This document shows, one piece after another, positions 18,262 through 27,002 of a DNA stretch of 64,000 bases (within the stretch, counting starts at the first letter, position 1; each line of letters opens with the position of its first letter). The stretch lies in contig NZ_FNXG01000003.1 of assembly GCF_900108405.1 (NCBI RefSeq), forward strand, positions 255,501 to 319,500. The letters run 5' to 3'. A program made the position numbers and the translations under genes. The DNA comes from Paracoccus alkenifer (GTDB taxonomy: Bacteria > Pseudomonadota > Alphaproteobacteria > Rhodobacterales > Rhodobacteraceae). Under the pieces are notes generated by a model. That model was not told the origin of the DNA. It saw only the letters and a program-made list of their open reading frames with translations, and did not search any database.

Positions 18262-19340
18262 CGCGACAACCCACCACTCACCGACGGCACATCCCCAGCC
18301 GCAAACCCGTAATGCCGCAGCCACCGCAAATCGCTCTCAAAGAACGCCCGCAGATCCGGAATCCCGTATTTCAGCATTGCCAGCCGGTCGATACCCATGC
18401 CAAAGGCAAAGCCCTGCCATTGGTCAGGATCGACCCCCGCCGCCGCCAGCACCTTGGGGTGGACCATGCCGCTGCCCAGAATCTCCAGCCACGAATCCCC
18501 CTGCCCGATCTTCAACTGCCCGCCGGACCAGTCGCAGCGGATATCGACCTCGGCCGAGGGTTCCGTGAACGGGAAATGCGAAGCGCGGAAACGCAGCTCG
18601 ACCTCATCCACCTCGAAAAATGCGCGGCAGAATTCCTCAAGCGTCCATTTCAGGTTCGCCATGGAAATCTCGCGGCCGATGGCCAGCCCCTCGACCTGAT
18701 GGAACATCGGCGTGTGGGTCTGGTCCATGTCCATGCGATAGACGCGGCCGGGGCAGATGATGCGCAGAGGCGCGCCCATCTCTTTCATCGCGCGGATCTG
18801 GACGGGGCTGGTATGGGTGCGCAGCACATGCGGCGGGCGGTCGTCGCCCTCTGCCCGCGCCATGAAAAACGTGTCGTGTTCCTGCCGCGCCGGGTGTTCG
18901 GGCGGGATGTTCAGCGCGTCGAAATTATACCAGTCCGATTCGACCTGCGGGCCTTCGGCCACCGAAAACCCCATGTCGGCAAAGATCGCCGTGATCTCGT
19001 CCATCACCTGGCTGACCGGGTGGATGGAACCGGCCGGGCGCGGCCGCCCGGGCAGGGTCACGTCCAGCCATTCGCCCGCCAGCCGCGCATCCAGCGCCGC
19101 ATCGTCCAGCGCCAGCTTGCGCGCGCGCAGGGCCGCGTCGATTTCGTCGCGCAGGCGGTTCAGGGCGGCGCCGCGGGTCTGGCGTTCCTCGGGCGTCATC
19201 CGGCCCAGTTCCTTCATCAAGGCGCTGATTTCGCCCTTTTTTCCCAGCGCGGCCAGCCGCACCTCTTCCAGTGCAGGGGCGTCGGGCGCCTCGGCCACGC
19301 GGGACAGCCATGTGGAACGCAGGGTATCAGTATCGCTCAT
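18258..19340 (-). CDS. pheS: Phenylalanyl-tRNA synthetase alpha subunit
   Basis: The 360-aa catalytic subunit. The N-terminal coiled-coil (about 1-95) is followed by the class II core: TDMGFSV-like motif ([27 protein letters not shown]), motif 2 around [30 protein letters not shown], and motif 3 [22 protein letters not shown] near the C-terminus. The ATG at 19340 follows GAGGCCCGAG; the longer in-frame form from 19376 is not needed. A P450 gene ends 29 bp upstream and the AT-rich gene overlaps the stop by 4 bp, so it may be transcribed with both rather than with pheT. Confidence 0.95.
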   Translation of the reverse strand: MSDTDTLRSTWLSRVAEAPDAPALEEVRLAALGKKGEISALMKELGRMTPEERQTRGAALNRLRDEIDAALRARKLALDDAALDARLAGEWLDVTLPGRPRPAGSIHPVSQVMDEITAIFADMGFSVAEGPQVESDWYNFDALNIPPEHPARQEHDTFFMARAEGDDRPPHVLRTHTSPVQIRAMKEMGAPLRIICPGRVYRMDMDQTHTPMFHQVEGLAIGREISMANLKWTLEEFCRAFFEVDEVELRFRASHFPFTEPSAEVDIRCDWSGGQLKIGQGDSWLEILGSGMVHPKVLAAAGVDPDQWQGFAFGMGIDRLAMLKYGIPDLRAFFESDLRWLRHYGFAAGDVPSVSGGLSR

Positions 19341-19369
19341 CTCGGGCCTCGGCTTGGTGCGGGCCGGGG

Positions 19370-20746
19370 TTAACACACGGGCGGGGGCGATTCCAGCAGG
19401 GCCGGGCGGGCCGAGGCACGCAGCCAGACGCCCCCGTCCGGGCGCAGGGTCAGGATCATCCGCGGGCGCGGCACCGCCCCCGGAACCCGCGCGAAATCGA
19501 ACCGCGCCAGCAGGGTGGCCAGGATGATCGCGGCCTCTTGCAGGGCGAAATTCGCGCCGATGCAGATGCGCGGGCCGCCGCCAAAGGGCAGAAAGGCAAA
19601 GCGGTCGCGTTCCACCCCCGGCGCAAAGCGGTCGGGGTCAAAGGCGTCGGGGTTGTCCCACAGCAGCCGGTGGCGGTGCAGCGCATAGATCGGCAGCATC
19701 ACCGTATCGCCGGGGCGGATCTCGCGCCCGCCCAGCATGTCGGCGCGGCGCGCCGTGCGCGACAGGAACGCGGCCGGGGGATACAGCCGCAGCGCCTCCT
19801 GCACGATCTGCTGGATATAGGGCAGGCGCGGCAGCTGTGCGGCACCGATACGGGGGCCGGCAGCCTGCGCCTCGGCCGCGCCACGGGCCTGCACGGCGGG
19901 GTCAAAGGCGCAAAGATACAGCGCCCAGGACAGGGTCAGCGCCGTGGTTTCATGCCCCGCAACGATAAAGGTCAGCAGGTTGTCGCGCAGCTCGGCCGGG
20001 TTCATGGCGCGGCCGGTTTCCGGGTCCACCCCGGCGCGCAGCAGGTCCAGCAGGTCCGGCGGCACCCTTGGGCCGCGGCGGGCGCGCTCGGCAATGGCGC
20101 GGTCGGCCAGCAGCTTGGTCCGCCGCAGCGCGCCACCCGACACCAGCCGACCCGGCCGCGGCACCCATGGCGGCGCCCCCAGCACATCCAGCAGCGACAC
20201 CCGCCCGGTCGAGGCGATGTAGCGGTCGATCGCCAGATGCACGGCCTCGCGGTCGAAACCCTCGTCGCCGGAAAACGTCACGTCGCTGATCACGTCAAAG
20301 GTGGCGGCGACCATTTCCGCATAGGCATCGAACGGCTGCTCGGCGGCGGCGATACGCGCGGCGGATGCCTCGGCCGCGGCGGTCATCACCGGGGCCAGCG
20401 CCTCGACATTGCGGGCTGCAAAGGCGGGGGCGGCAGCCAGACGCTGCCAGCGCCATTGCGTGCCCTCGGCCACGAACAGGCTGTCGCCGATGGCAGGTTC
20501 CAGGATCAGCCGCGTCACGTCGGATTTCGGGTAATCCTCGACCCGATCCTTCAGCACCCGGCGCAGCGCTGCCGGGTCCATCACCATGTGCCAGCGAATC
20601 CCCAGCCGCCCCGAGACCATCGGCTGGCGCAGGGCCAGCTCGGGGATCAGCTCCAGCACGTTGCGCCGCGCGGTCAGGGCCGAGCCGAGGATGCCCAGCG
20701 GCCGGCTGGCCAGCGCGACCCGCGGCGGCAGTTCTTTATCGCCCAT
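19370..20746 (-). CDS. Cytochrome P450 monooxygenase
   Basis: A 458-aa soluble P450 (no N-terminal anchor seen). Landmarks: helix C WRWQR (near 98-102), oxygen-activating helix I AGHETT (263-268), ExxR in EALR (317-320) and the heme loop [10 protein letters not shown] (388-397) with axial Cys395. The heme motif and [17 protein letters not shown] resemble CYP102/CYP4-like sequences more than small camphor-type P450s, suggesting a fatty acid or lipid-like substrate; this is inference. No ferredoxin or reductase is adjacent, though an fpr gene lies at 56.7 kb. It is downstream of the rplT terminator and so likely has its own promoter, and it sits 29 bp ahead of pheS. Confidence 0.92.
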   Translation of the reverse strand: MGDKELPPRVALASRPLGILGSALTARRNVLELIPELALRQPMVSGRLGIRWHMVMDPAALRRVLKDRVEDYPKSDVTRLILEPAIGDSLFVAEGTQWRWQRLAAAPAFAARNVEALAPVMTAAAEASAARIAAAEQPFDAYAEMVAATFDVISDVTFSGDEGFDREAVHLAIDRYIASTGRVSLLDVLGAPPWVPRPGRLVSGGALRRTKLLADRAIAERARRGPRVPPDLLDLLRAGVDPETGRAMNPAELRDNLLTFIVAGHETTALTLSWALYLCAFDPAVQARGAAEAQAAGPRIGAAQLPRLPYIQQIVQEALRLYPPAAFLSRTARRADMLGGREIRPGDTVMLPIYALHRHRLLWDNPDAFDPDRFAPGVERDRFAFLPFGGGPRICIGANFALQEAAIILATLLARFDFARVPGAVPRPRMILTLRPDGGVWLRASARPALLESPPPVC

Positions 20747-20825
20747 GCGCCCCAACCCCCGTTACCGCACAAGGGTTGCACAGCCCGCTGCGACAGGCCA
20801 CTTCGCCGCGCCGCCACGCCCGCTT

Positions 20826-20875
20826 GATCTTCTGTCTGGAAATATCCTCGGGGTCCGGGGCAGACAGCCCCGGCT
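20826..20875 (-). repeat. GGATATTT-family repeat, copy B
   Basis: Read on the minus strand: hairpin CCGGGGC (20873-20867), loop TGTCT, GCCCCGG (20861-20855), then ACCCCGAGGATATTT and a diverged tail containing AGAAGATC. It lies between the rplT terminator and the P450 gene. Confidence 0.78.
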
Positions 20876-20899
20876 TGGGCCGCGAGGCCCGACACAACG

Positions 20900-20926
20900 A
20901 AAAACCCGCGCCACAGGGGCGCGGGT
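20900..20926 (-). terminator. Rho-independent terminator after rplT
   Basis: On the minus strand a 9-bp perfect stem, ACCCGCGCC (20926-20918) and GGCGCGGGT (20912-20904), with a 5-base loop, is followed by TTTT (20903-20900). It lies 28 bp after the rplT stop, so it should end the pykA/rpmI/rplT transcript before the P450 gene. Confidence 0.8.
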
Positions 20927-20953
20927 CGATCAATTCGGAACTGGCGAAAACCC

Positions 20954-21313
20954 TCAGGCCGCGGCTTTCGCCTGTTCGACGATGGCGTTGAACGCCTCGG
21001 GTTCGTGCACGGCCAGATCGGCCAGAACCTTGCGGTCCACCTCGATCCCCGCCTTCGCCAGCGCGGCGACAAAGCGCGAATAGGTCATCTCGGCGTCCAC
21101 CGCGCGCACGGCGGCGTTGATCCGCGTGATCCACAGCGCGCGGAAATTGCGCTTGCGGGTCTTGCGGTCGCGGGTCGCATACTGGTTGGCCTTGTCCACG
21201 GCCTGCGTCGCGGTGCGGAAGTTCCGCGAGCGGTTGCCGTAATAGCCCTTGGCCTGATCCAGGATCTTCTTGTGGCGGGCGTGGGTGACCTTGCCGGATT
21301 TCACTCGTGACAT
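20954..21313 (-). CDS. rplT: 50S ribosomal protein L20
   Basis: A 119-aa basic protein starting [18 protein letters not shown], the classic L20 N-terminus, with [16 protein letters not shown] in the middle. It assembles early on 23S rRNA and, in other bacteria, represses its own operon. It lies 13 bp after rpmI and ends before a strong terminator. Confidence 0.98.
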   Translation of the reverse strand: MSRVKSGKVTHARHKKILDQAKGYYGNRSRNFRTATQAVDKANQYATRDRKTRKRNFRALWITRINAAVRAVDAEMTYSRFVAALAKAGIEVDRKVLADLAVHEPEAFNAIVEQAKAAA

Positions 21314-21326
21314 GGTTCAGGTCCTC

Positions 21327-21527
21327 TCAGCGGTCGTAGGGCATGTATTTCTTGACGATCTTCGTGTCCGCCTCGCACAGGATCATGGTCCCTGAGGTTT
21401 CGCGGATGAATTTCGTCGAGCGCTTGATCATGCCGTGGCGCTTGCCGGCCGGGCCGGCCTTGACCTTGCCGGTCGCCGTCATCGAGAACCGCTTTTTCGC
21501 GGCCGCCTTGGTCTTCATCTTCGGCAT
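21327..21527 (-). CDS. rpmI: 50S ribosomal protein L35
   Basis: A 66-aa basic protein ([20 protein letters not shown]...) of standard L35 length. It precedes rplT in the usual order. infC is not adjacent. The 118-bp leader holds a 7-bp hairpin, GCCGCGC (21580-21586) and GCGCGGC (21598-21604), whose role is unknown. Confidence 0.97.
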   Translation of the reverse strand: MPKMKTKAAAKKRFSMTATGKVKAGPAGKRHGMIKRSTKFIRETSGTMILCEADTKIVKKYMPYDR

Positions 21528-21645
21528 TTTCGTCTCCTTGTCAGAGTGAGCGCGCGACTCGGCAATGCCTTACCGGCCGGCCGCGCGGAGTCTTGAAGCG
21601 CGGCTGATAACCCCGCCGCCGCCGATTGGCAAGGGCGCAAGCGGC

Positions 21646-21870
21646 CTATAGCCGGATTTCACCGCTCAGCAGCCGCTGCCAGGCCAGGCCCAGATCCTGC
21701 ACGCGAAAGGGCGTCGGCTCAAGCCAGGCGCCGGCGAACAGTGCGGCCACCCCGATCACGAATGCGATGGCGGCGCCGCGCGGCGGTTCGGTCCGCGCCA
21801 GCGAGGCGATGGCCAGCACGACCGACAACGCCATCAGCACGGTGCCCAGAAGGATAAGAAGATCGGACAT
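21646..21870 (-). CDS. Small two-helix membrane protein, unknown
   Basis: A 74-aa protein with two hydrophobic segments, about 4-24 (LLILLGTVLMALSVVLAIASL) and 33-48 (AIAFVIGVAALFAGAW), joined by a short charged turn. I do not recognise a named family. It lies 36 bp after pykA in the same direction and 118 bp before rpmI, so it probably shares the pykA transcript. GC content and codon use match the neighbours. Confidence 0.72.
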   Translation of the reverse strand: MSDLLILLGTVLMALSVVLAIASLARTEPPRGAAIAFVIGVAALFAGAWLEPTPFRVQDLGLAWQRLLSGEIRL

Positions 21871-21906
21871 GCTCGCTCGCTTGCTTGGATCCCGGATGCG
21901 GGGGCT

Positions 21907-23355
21907 TTAGTCCGTGTCGCTGCCCGAAAGCAACCTTTCACCGCAGGATGCGACGCGCAGGATGTTGGTCGATCCCGCGGTATTGAACGGAACGCCCGCG
22001 ATCACGATCAGCTTGCGGGTGACGTCGGCGAACTCGAAATGCCGGGCGGCGGCGGCGGCATTGTCCACCGCCTGCTTGAAACGTTCCAGAATCGGGGTCA
22101 GCACGCAATGCGCGCCCCAGACCAGCGCCATGCGCCGCAGCACCGGCAATTCTGAACTCATCGCCATGATCGGCACCCTGGGACGTTCGCGCGCCACCAG
22201 CCGCACCGTGGTCGAGGACTGGGTATAGGCACAGATCACCGCGATGTCGGTGGTCTCGGCGATCTCGCGCGCGGCCACGGCCATCGAATCGGCGACGCTG
22301 GCGCGGTTGGCGGTCCCGCGCGAGGCGTCGATCACGTCGCGATAGACCGGGTCCACCTCGACCGAGCGGGCAACGCTGTCCATCGTCTGCACCGCCTCGA
22401 CCGGATAGCGGCCGGCGGCCGATTCGGCCGACAGCATGATCGCGTCGGCGCCCTCATAGATGGCGGTGGCCACGTCGCTGACCTCGGCGCGGGTCGGCAT
22501 CGGGCTTTCGATCATCGATTCCAGCATCTGGGTGGCGACGATCACAGGTTTCGCCGCCTGCCGGCAGGCCCGGACCAGGCGTTTCTGGATGGGGGGGACG
22601 GAATGGACCGGCAGCTCGACCCCCAGATCGCCGCGCGCCACCATGATCCCGTCGGACACGGCAAGGATTTCCGCAAAGGCATCGACGGCGGCGGGTTTTT
22701 CGATCTTGGACAGGATCGCGGCGCGGCCCCGGACCAGCCCGCGCGCCTCGGTCACATCCTGGGCGCGCTGGACGAAGGACAGCGCGATCCAGTCCACCCC
22801 CAGATCGCAGGCGAATTCCAGATCGGCGCGGTCCTTGTCGGACAGCGCCGCCAGAGGCAGCACCACGTCGGGCACGTTCACGCCCTTGCGGTTGGAAATC
22901 GTGCCGCCGATGGTCACCACGCAATCGGCGAAATCCTTGCCGCAATCCTCGACCCGCAGGCGGATCTTGCCGTCGTTGACCAGCAGCCGCGATCCGGGCT
23001 TCAGCGCGGCAAAGATCTCGGGGTGGGGCAGCTGCACCCGCTCCGGCCCTCCCGGCGCCGGGTCGAGGTCAAAGCGAAAGCGGTCGCCCTCGTCCAGCTC
23101 ATGCGCGCCGGCGGCAAAGACCCCCACCCGCAGCTTGGGCCCTTGCAGGTCGGCCAGCACGCCGATGGGGCGGCCGGTTTCGGCCTCGATCTGGCGGATC
23201 ATCTGATAGCGGGCGCGCTGCTCGGACTGCTCGCCATGGCTCATGTTCAGGCGAAACACGTCGGCTCCGGCCTCGAACAGGGCGCGGATGGTGTCGACGT
23301 CGCTTGACGATGGACCCAGAGTCGCCACGATCTTGACATTGCGATGACGTCTCAT
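21907..23355 (-). CDS. pykA: Pyruvate kinase
   Basis: A 482-aa glycolytic enzyme (PEP + ADP to pyruvate + ATP). It starts MRRHRNVKIVATLGPSSSDV and includes FRLNMSHG (active-site Arg/Asn/Ser), the catalytic-Lys region ILSKIEKPAAVDAFAEIL, MVARGDLGVELP (metal-binding Glu/Asp) and VATQMLESMI. The C-terminal allosteric domain is present. The ATG at 23355 follows AGGAAGGAACC; an open reading extension to 24192 is an artefact of antisense GC bias over the next gene. Confidence 0.96.
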   Translation of the reverse strand: MRRHRNVKIVATLGPSSSDVDTIRALFEAGADVFRLNMSHGEQSEQRARYQMIRQIEAETGRPIGVLADLQGPKLRVGVFAAGAHELDEGDRFRFDLDPAPGGPERVQLPHPEIFAALKPGSRLLVNDGKIRLRVEDCGKDFADCVVTIGGTISNRKGVNVPDVVLPLAALSDKDRADLEFACDLGVDWIALSFVQRAQDVTEARGLVRGRAAILSKIEKPAAVDAFAEILAVSDGIMVARGDLGVELPVHSVPPIQKRLVRACRQAAKPVIVATQMLESMIESPMPTRAEVSDVATAIYEGADAIMLSAESAAGRYPVEAVQTMDSVARSVEVDPVYRDVIDASRGTANRASVADSMAVAAREIAETTDIAVICAYTQSSTTVRLVARERPRVPIMAMSSELPVLRRMALVWGAHCVLTPILERFKQAVDNAAAAARHFEFADVTRKLIVIAGVPFNTAGSTNILRVASCGERLLSGSDTD

Positions 23356-23496
23356 TCCGGTTCCTTCCTGCACGTCGCGGGCCAGCCCCGCGGCTGTTTG
23401 CGCTATCACTACCGCGCCTCGCGGGGACGGGCAACCGGCCGAAGCGCAACAGGCGGGGGCAACTGGCGGGGCGCGGCGGCAAAGGGTATAGGCGAC

Positions 23497-24261
23497 ATGA
23501 CCATGACACCGCCGCCCTGCCCCGCCGACACCCCCTTCATGACCGAGGGCAAGCATCGCCCCTCGCGCTGGCTGATCACCTGCGACCATGCGACCAACCG
23601 CGTGCCGCCCTGGGTGAACGGCGGCGATCTGGGCATCGCGGCGGCGGACATGGCGCGCCACATCGCCTTTGACGTGGGGGCAAGGGGGCTGGCCTCGGCG
23701 CTGGCGGCGCGGCTGGGGGCGCCGATGATCGCCTCGGATTTCTCGCGGCTGGTGATCGACCCGAACCGGGGCGAGGATGATCCCACGCTGCTGATGCGGC
23801 TTTACGACGGCACGGTGATCCCGGCCAACCGCCACGCGGATACGGCAGAACGAGAACGGCGGCTGGAGCGGCTTTATCGCCCCTATCACCGGGAACTGGC
23901 GCGGCTGGCCGCGGCGCATCCGGCGCGGGCGATCTGCGCGATCCACAGCTTTACCCCGCAGCTGCGCGGGCGCCCGCCGCGGCCGTGGCTGGTCGGCATC
24001 CTCTATTCCCACCGCGACGAAAGGCTGGGGCCGGCGATGGTGCGGGCATGCCGCGCGCAAGGATGGGTCACCGGCGACAACCAGCCCTACAGCGGCCATC
24101 TGCAAGGCGATTCGATCGACAGCCACGCACTTGCGCACGGCCGCCCGAACCTGCTGATCGAGGTCCGAAACGACCTGATCCGCACGCCCCAAGGACAGGG
24201 GGAATGGGCCGAGCGGCTGGCCCCGGTGCTGGAACAGGTGCTCGCGAACAGCGGTCTTTGA
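23497..24261 (+). CDS. N-formylglutamate amidohydrolase family protein
   Basis: A 254-aa hydrolase of the HutG/FGase family, which removes formate from N-formylglutamate in histidine breakdown or acts on related N-formyl amino acids. Visible: LITCDHATNRVPP (metal-site His/Asp), ASDFSRLVIDPNR, AIHSFTPQ (His) and the C-terminal LLIEVRNDLIR. No other hut gene is near, so the substrate is uncertain. Two in-frame ATGs (23497, 23503) are possible starts. It is divergent from pykA and converges with priA across an inverted repeat pair. Confidence 0.82.
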   Translation: MTMTPPPCPADTPFMTEGKHRPSRWLITCDHATNRVPPWVNGGDLGIAAADMARHIAFDVGARGLASALAARLGAPMIASDFSRLVIDPNRGEDDPTLLMRLYDGTVIPANRHADTAERERRLERLYRPYHRELARLAAAHPARAICAIHSFTPQLRGRPPRPWLVGILYSHRDERLGPAMVRACRAQGWVTGDNQPYSGHLQGDSIDSHALAHGRPNLLIEVRNDLIRTPQGQGEWAERLAPVLEQVLANSGL

Positions 24262-24262
24262 C

Positions 24263-24309
24263 GCGGGGCGCGCTGCCCCGCACCCCGGGATATTTGGACA
24301 AGGAAGAAG
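24263..24309 (+). repeat. GGATATTT-family repeat, copy C1
   Basis: Hairpin GCGGGGC (24263-24269), loop GCGCT, GCCCCGC (24275-24281), then ACCCCGGGATATTT and the tail CAAGGAAGAAG. It starts one base after the amidohydrolase stop and faces copy C2. Confidence 0.8.
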
Positions 24310-24372
24310 TCCGCGGGCTGCTTTCTTCCGGCTGTATCCTCACACCGAGCAAGCTCTGCCGCTTCGGGCGGT

Positions 24373-24413
24373 TTCAAATATCCCACGGGGGTCCGGGGGT
24401 GTGAAACCCCCGG
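24373..24413 (-). repeat. GGATATTT-family repeat, copy C2 (inverted)
   Basis: On the minus strand: hairpin CCGGGGGT (24413-24406), loop TTCAC, ACCCCCGG (24400-24393), then GGATATTT-like GGGATATTTG. It lies 8 bp after the priA stop. With C1 it brackets the convergent gap, each copy beginning next to the stop of its own gene, as terminators would. Confidence 0.78.
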
Positions 24414-24421
24414 TCGCGAGG

Positions 24422-26617
24422 TCACAGAAAGCTTTGCGGGTCGATGTCCACCGCCAGCCGCAGATTGGCGGGGGCTTTCGGCGCGGTGGCCAGCCAGCGG
24501 GCGATGGCGGGTTGCAGCGGCGCCTGGCGGGGCGCGCGGATCAGCATCCGCACCCGGAACCGCGCCCGCACCCGCGCGATGGGCGCAGGCGCCGGGCCGA
24601 ACAGCTCGGCGCCGATTTCCGCCAAGGGCGCGGCGCGGCGGGCGAGTTCCTGCGCGTAGCTTTCGACCACCGCCTGTTCGGGGTGCGACAGGATGATCCC
24701 AGCAAGCCGTGAAAACGGCGGCATCCCGGCGGCGCGTCGCGATTCGGCCTCGGCGTCCCAGAACGCCTCGTCGTCGCCCGACAGGATCGCGCGGATCACC
24801 GGATGTTCGGGCTGGTGGGTTTGCAGCAGCGCCAACCCCGGGCGGTCGCCGGCCTGCCGCCCGGCGCGTCCCGCCACCTGTCGCATCAGTTGAAACGACC
24901 GTTCCGCCGCACGCAGGTCCGCGCCTTGCAGGCCAAGATCCGCGTCGATCACCCCGACCAGCGTCAGCGCCGGAAAATTGTGCCCCTTGGCGACGATCTG
25001 GGTGCCGATGATGATGTCGGCACCCCCCGCCGTGATCGAGGCGATCGTTTCCTTCAGCGCCCTCGCCGAGCCGTAGAGGTCCGAGGACAGCACCACCGCG
25101 CGAGCCTCGGGGAATCTGGCGGCGACCTCTTCGGCCAGCCGCTCGACCCCCGGGCCGATGGCGGCCAGCTTGCCCTCGGCCCCGCAGGCGGGGCAGGCGG
25201 TGGGGATGGGGCGCGAGGCGCCGCATTGGTGGCAGACCAGCCGCCGCTGGAAACGGTGTTCCACCATCCGCGCGTCGCAGTCCTCGCAGCCGATCTGGTG
25301 GCCGCAGCCGCGGCAGGTGGTCACCGGCGCATAGCCGCGGCGGTTGAGAAACAGCAGCGATTGTTCGCCGCGGCCCAGCCGCTCGGTCACCGCGGCGGCG
25401 AGTGTCGGGGAAATCCACTGCCCTTGGGTCATCTGCTCGCGTCGCAGGTCGATGGCGCGCATGTCGGGCAGCTCGGCCTCGCCGTAGCGGGCGCGCAGGT
25501 CCAGCCGGTGGTATTTGCCGCTGGCCGCGTTCACCCAGGTCTCGACCGAAGGCGTGGCCGAGGCCAGCACCACCTGCGCGCCCTCGATGCTGGCGCGCAG
25601 CACCGCCATGTCGCGGGCGCTGTAATGGACGGTTTCGTCCTGCTTGTAAGAGCCGTCGTGTTCCTCATCCACCACGATCAGGCCAAGGTCGCGAAAGGGC
25701 AGGAACAGCGCGGATCGGGCGCCGACCACCAGCCCGACCTCGCCGCGCCCGGCCATGTGCCACAGGCGGCGGCGTTCGCTGCGGGTGATGCCCGAATGCC
25801 ATTCGCCGGGGCGGGCGCCGAAACGGGCCTCGACCCGGTCCAGAAACTCGGCCGACAGCGCGATTTCCGGCAGCAGCACCAGCGCCTGCCGGCCCAGCCG
25901 CAGGCATTCGGCCACGGCCTCAAGGTAGACCTCGGTCTTGCCCGAGCCGGTGACGCCGCGCAGCAGGGTGGTGGCATAGCCGCCGCCGCGCAGGCCACCG
26001 CGCAGCGTCTCGGCCGCCGCCGACTGGTCGGGGGCCAGCGGCTTTCCCGGCAGCGCAGGGTCGAGCCGCGGAAACGGCGCGTCCTTGGGCGCCATGGTTT
26101 CCACCAGCGTGCCGGCGGCGACCAGCCCCTTGACCACCGACACCCCCACCCCGGCCAGCTGCGCCAGTTCCGAGGGTGCGAACCCCGCCCCTCCGTGATC
26201 GTCCAGCACCCGCAGCACAGCGGCGCGGGCATCGGTCATCCGCGCGGGTGGCGGCCCCGCGCGGTGGATCACCCGGCGCGCGGCCGGCGGCTGGTCCAGA
26301 TCCGGCGCCCGCAGCGCCATGCGCAGCATCACCGGCAGCGGTGTCAGCGTATAGTCGGCCGCGCGCTGGATGAAATCGAGCATCGCCGGCGACAACGGCG
26401 CCGATTCGACCAGCCGCGCAATGGGGCGCAGTTTCGCTGCATCGAACCCGCCCTGCCCCTTGCCCCAGACCACGCCCAGCACCCGGCGCGGCCCCAGCGG
26501 CGCCACCACCGGCTGCCCCAGCGCCACGCCGCCCTGAGGCGCGAGGTAGTCCAGCAGGCCCACCGGCTCGGTCGTCAGCACGCCGATGCGGGCGCCTTGG
26601 GGGAAATGGGTGGTCAT
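24422..26617 (-). CDS. priA: Primosomal protein N' (replication-restart helicase PriA)
   Basis: A 731-aa DEXH helicase that reloads the replisome at stalled forks. Walker A is in VTGSGKTEVY (GSGKT about 224-228), motif II VVDEEHDGSY is near 314, and the zinc-binding cysteine cluster from about 433 is CRGCGHQIGCEDC... HQCG... CPACG. The C-terminal helicase motifs QVAGRAGR are present. The ATG at 26617 is the first Met that preserves the FPQGARIGVLT 3'-end-binding N-terminus; a longer form from 26653 is unlikely. Confidence 0.95.
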   Translation of the reverse strand: MTTHFPQGARIGVLTTEPVGLLDYLAPQGGVALGQPVVAPLGPRRVLGVVWGKGQGGFDAAKLRPIARLVESAPLSPAMLDFIQRAADYTLTPLPVMLRMALRAPDLDQPPAARRVIHRAGPPPARMTDARAAVLRVLDDHGGAGFAPSELAQLAGVGVSVVKGLVAAGTLVETMAPKDAPFPRLDPALPGKPLAPDQSAAAETLRGGLRGGGYATTLLRGVTGSGKTEVYLEAVAECLRLGRQALVLLPEIALSAEFLDRVEARFGARPGEWHSGITRSERRRLWHMAGRGEVGLVVGARSALFLPFRDLGLIVVDEEHDGSYKQDETVHYSARDMAVLRASIEGAQVVLASATPSVETWVNAASGKYHRLDLRARYGEAELPDMRAIDLRREQMTQGQWISPTLAAAVTERLGRGEQSLLFLNRRGYAPVTTCRGCGHQIGCEDCDARMVEHRFQRRLVCHQCGASRPIPTACPACGAEGKLAAIGPGVERLAEEVAARFPEARAVVLSSDLYGSARALKETIASITAGGADIIIGTQIVAKGHNFPALTLVGVIDADLGLQGADLRAAERSFQLMRQVAGRAGRQAGDRPGLALLQTHQPEHPVIRAILSGDDEAFWDAEAESRRAAGMPPFSRLAGIILSHPEQAVVESYAQELARRAAPLAEIGAELFGPAPAPIARVRARFRVRMLIRAPRQAPLQPAIARWLATAPKAPANLRLAVDIDPQSFL

Positions 26618-26686
26618 GCGCGTCCTGTCGCCCGGCAGTGCCCAAGGCGTCAACCGTCCGATGCCCCGGGTCAGATCTGCGTCGGG

Positions 26687-26842
26687 TCAGATTTGCGTCA
26701 GGAACGAGCGCTGGACCACAAAGACCGTGACAGCAATGCCGATGACGGCCAGCACCATGGCGCCTTCGGAAAACGCAACGACGGTCAGGCCGATGGCGAT
26801 CGCGGTCGCCAGCAGGCGCAGGAACAGGGGCCAGGTGGACAT
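26687..26842 (-). CDS. Very small membrane protein (51 aa), unknown
   Basis: Predicted 51-aa protein MSTWPLFLRLLATAIAIGLT...QRSFLTQI with two hydrophobic stretches (about 5-22 and 24-42), probably a helical hairpin. Support comes from a strong RBS (AGAGGAAG, 7 bases before the ATG at 26842) and membrane-like composition. No family is recognised. It lies between the thioesterase and priA, all leftward, and a GGATATTT repeat separates it from the thioesterase gene. Confidence 0.6.
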   Translation of the reverse strand: MSTWPLFLRLLATAIAIGLTVVAFSEGAMVLAVIGIAVTVFVVQRSFLTQI

Positions 26843-26930
26843 GATGGCTTCCTCTTGCCGGGCGTGGTCACGAGGCTGCACCGGGCCGGGGGTAAAAGGC
26901 AAGCCGGGCGCCCGGGCCGCGAGGTGGAAA

Positions 26931-26978
26931 GCGGGGCTCTGCCCCGCACCCCGGGATATTTTGGGCAAGATGAAAGAG
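26931..26978 (+). repeat. GGATATTT-family repeat, copy D
   Basis: Hairpin GCGGGGC (26931-26937), loop TCT, GCCCCGC (26941-26947), then ACCCCGGGATATTT and GCAAGATGAAAGAG. This is the clearest single copy. It sits in the 160-bp gap downstream of the thioesterase stop. Confidence 0.8.
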
Positions 26979-27002
26979 GCCAGCCTGCGCAAGGGCGGGG
27001 CG

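Noticed and set aside
21907..24192. Extended 761-aa form of pyruvate kinase
   Set aside because: The added N-terminus is antisense to the amidohydrolase gene and has no domain. Normal PykA starts MRRHRNVKIVATLGP at 23355 with a good RBS.
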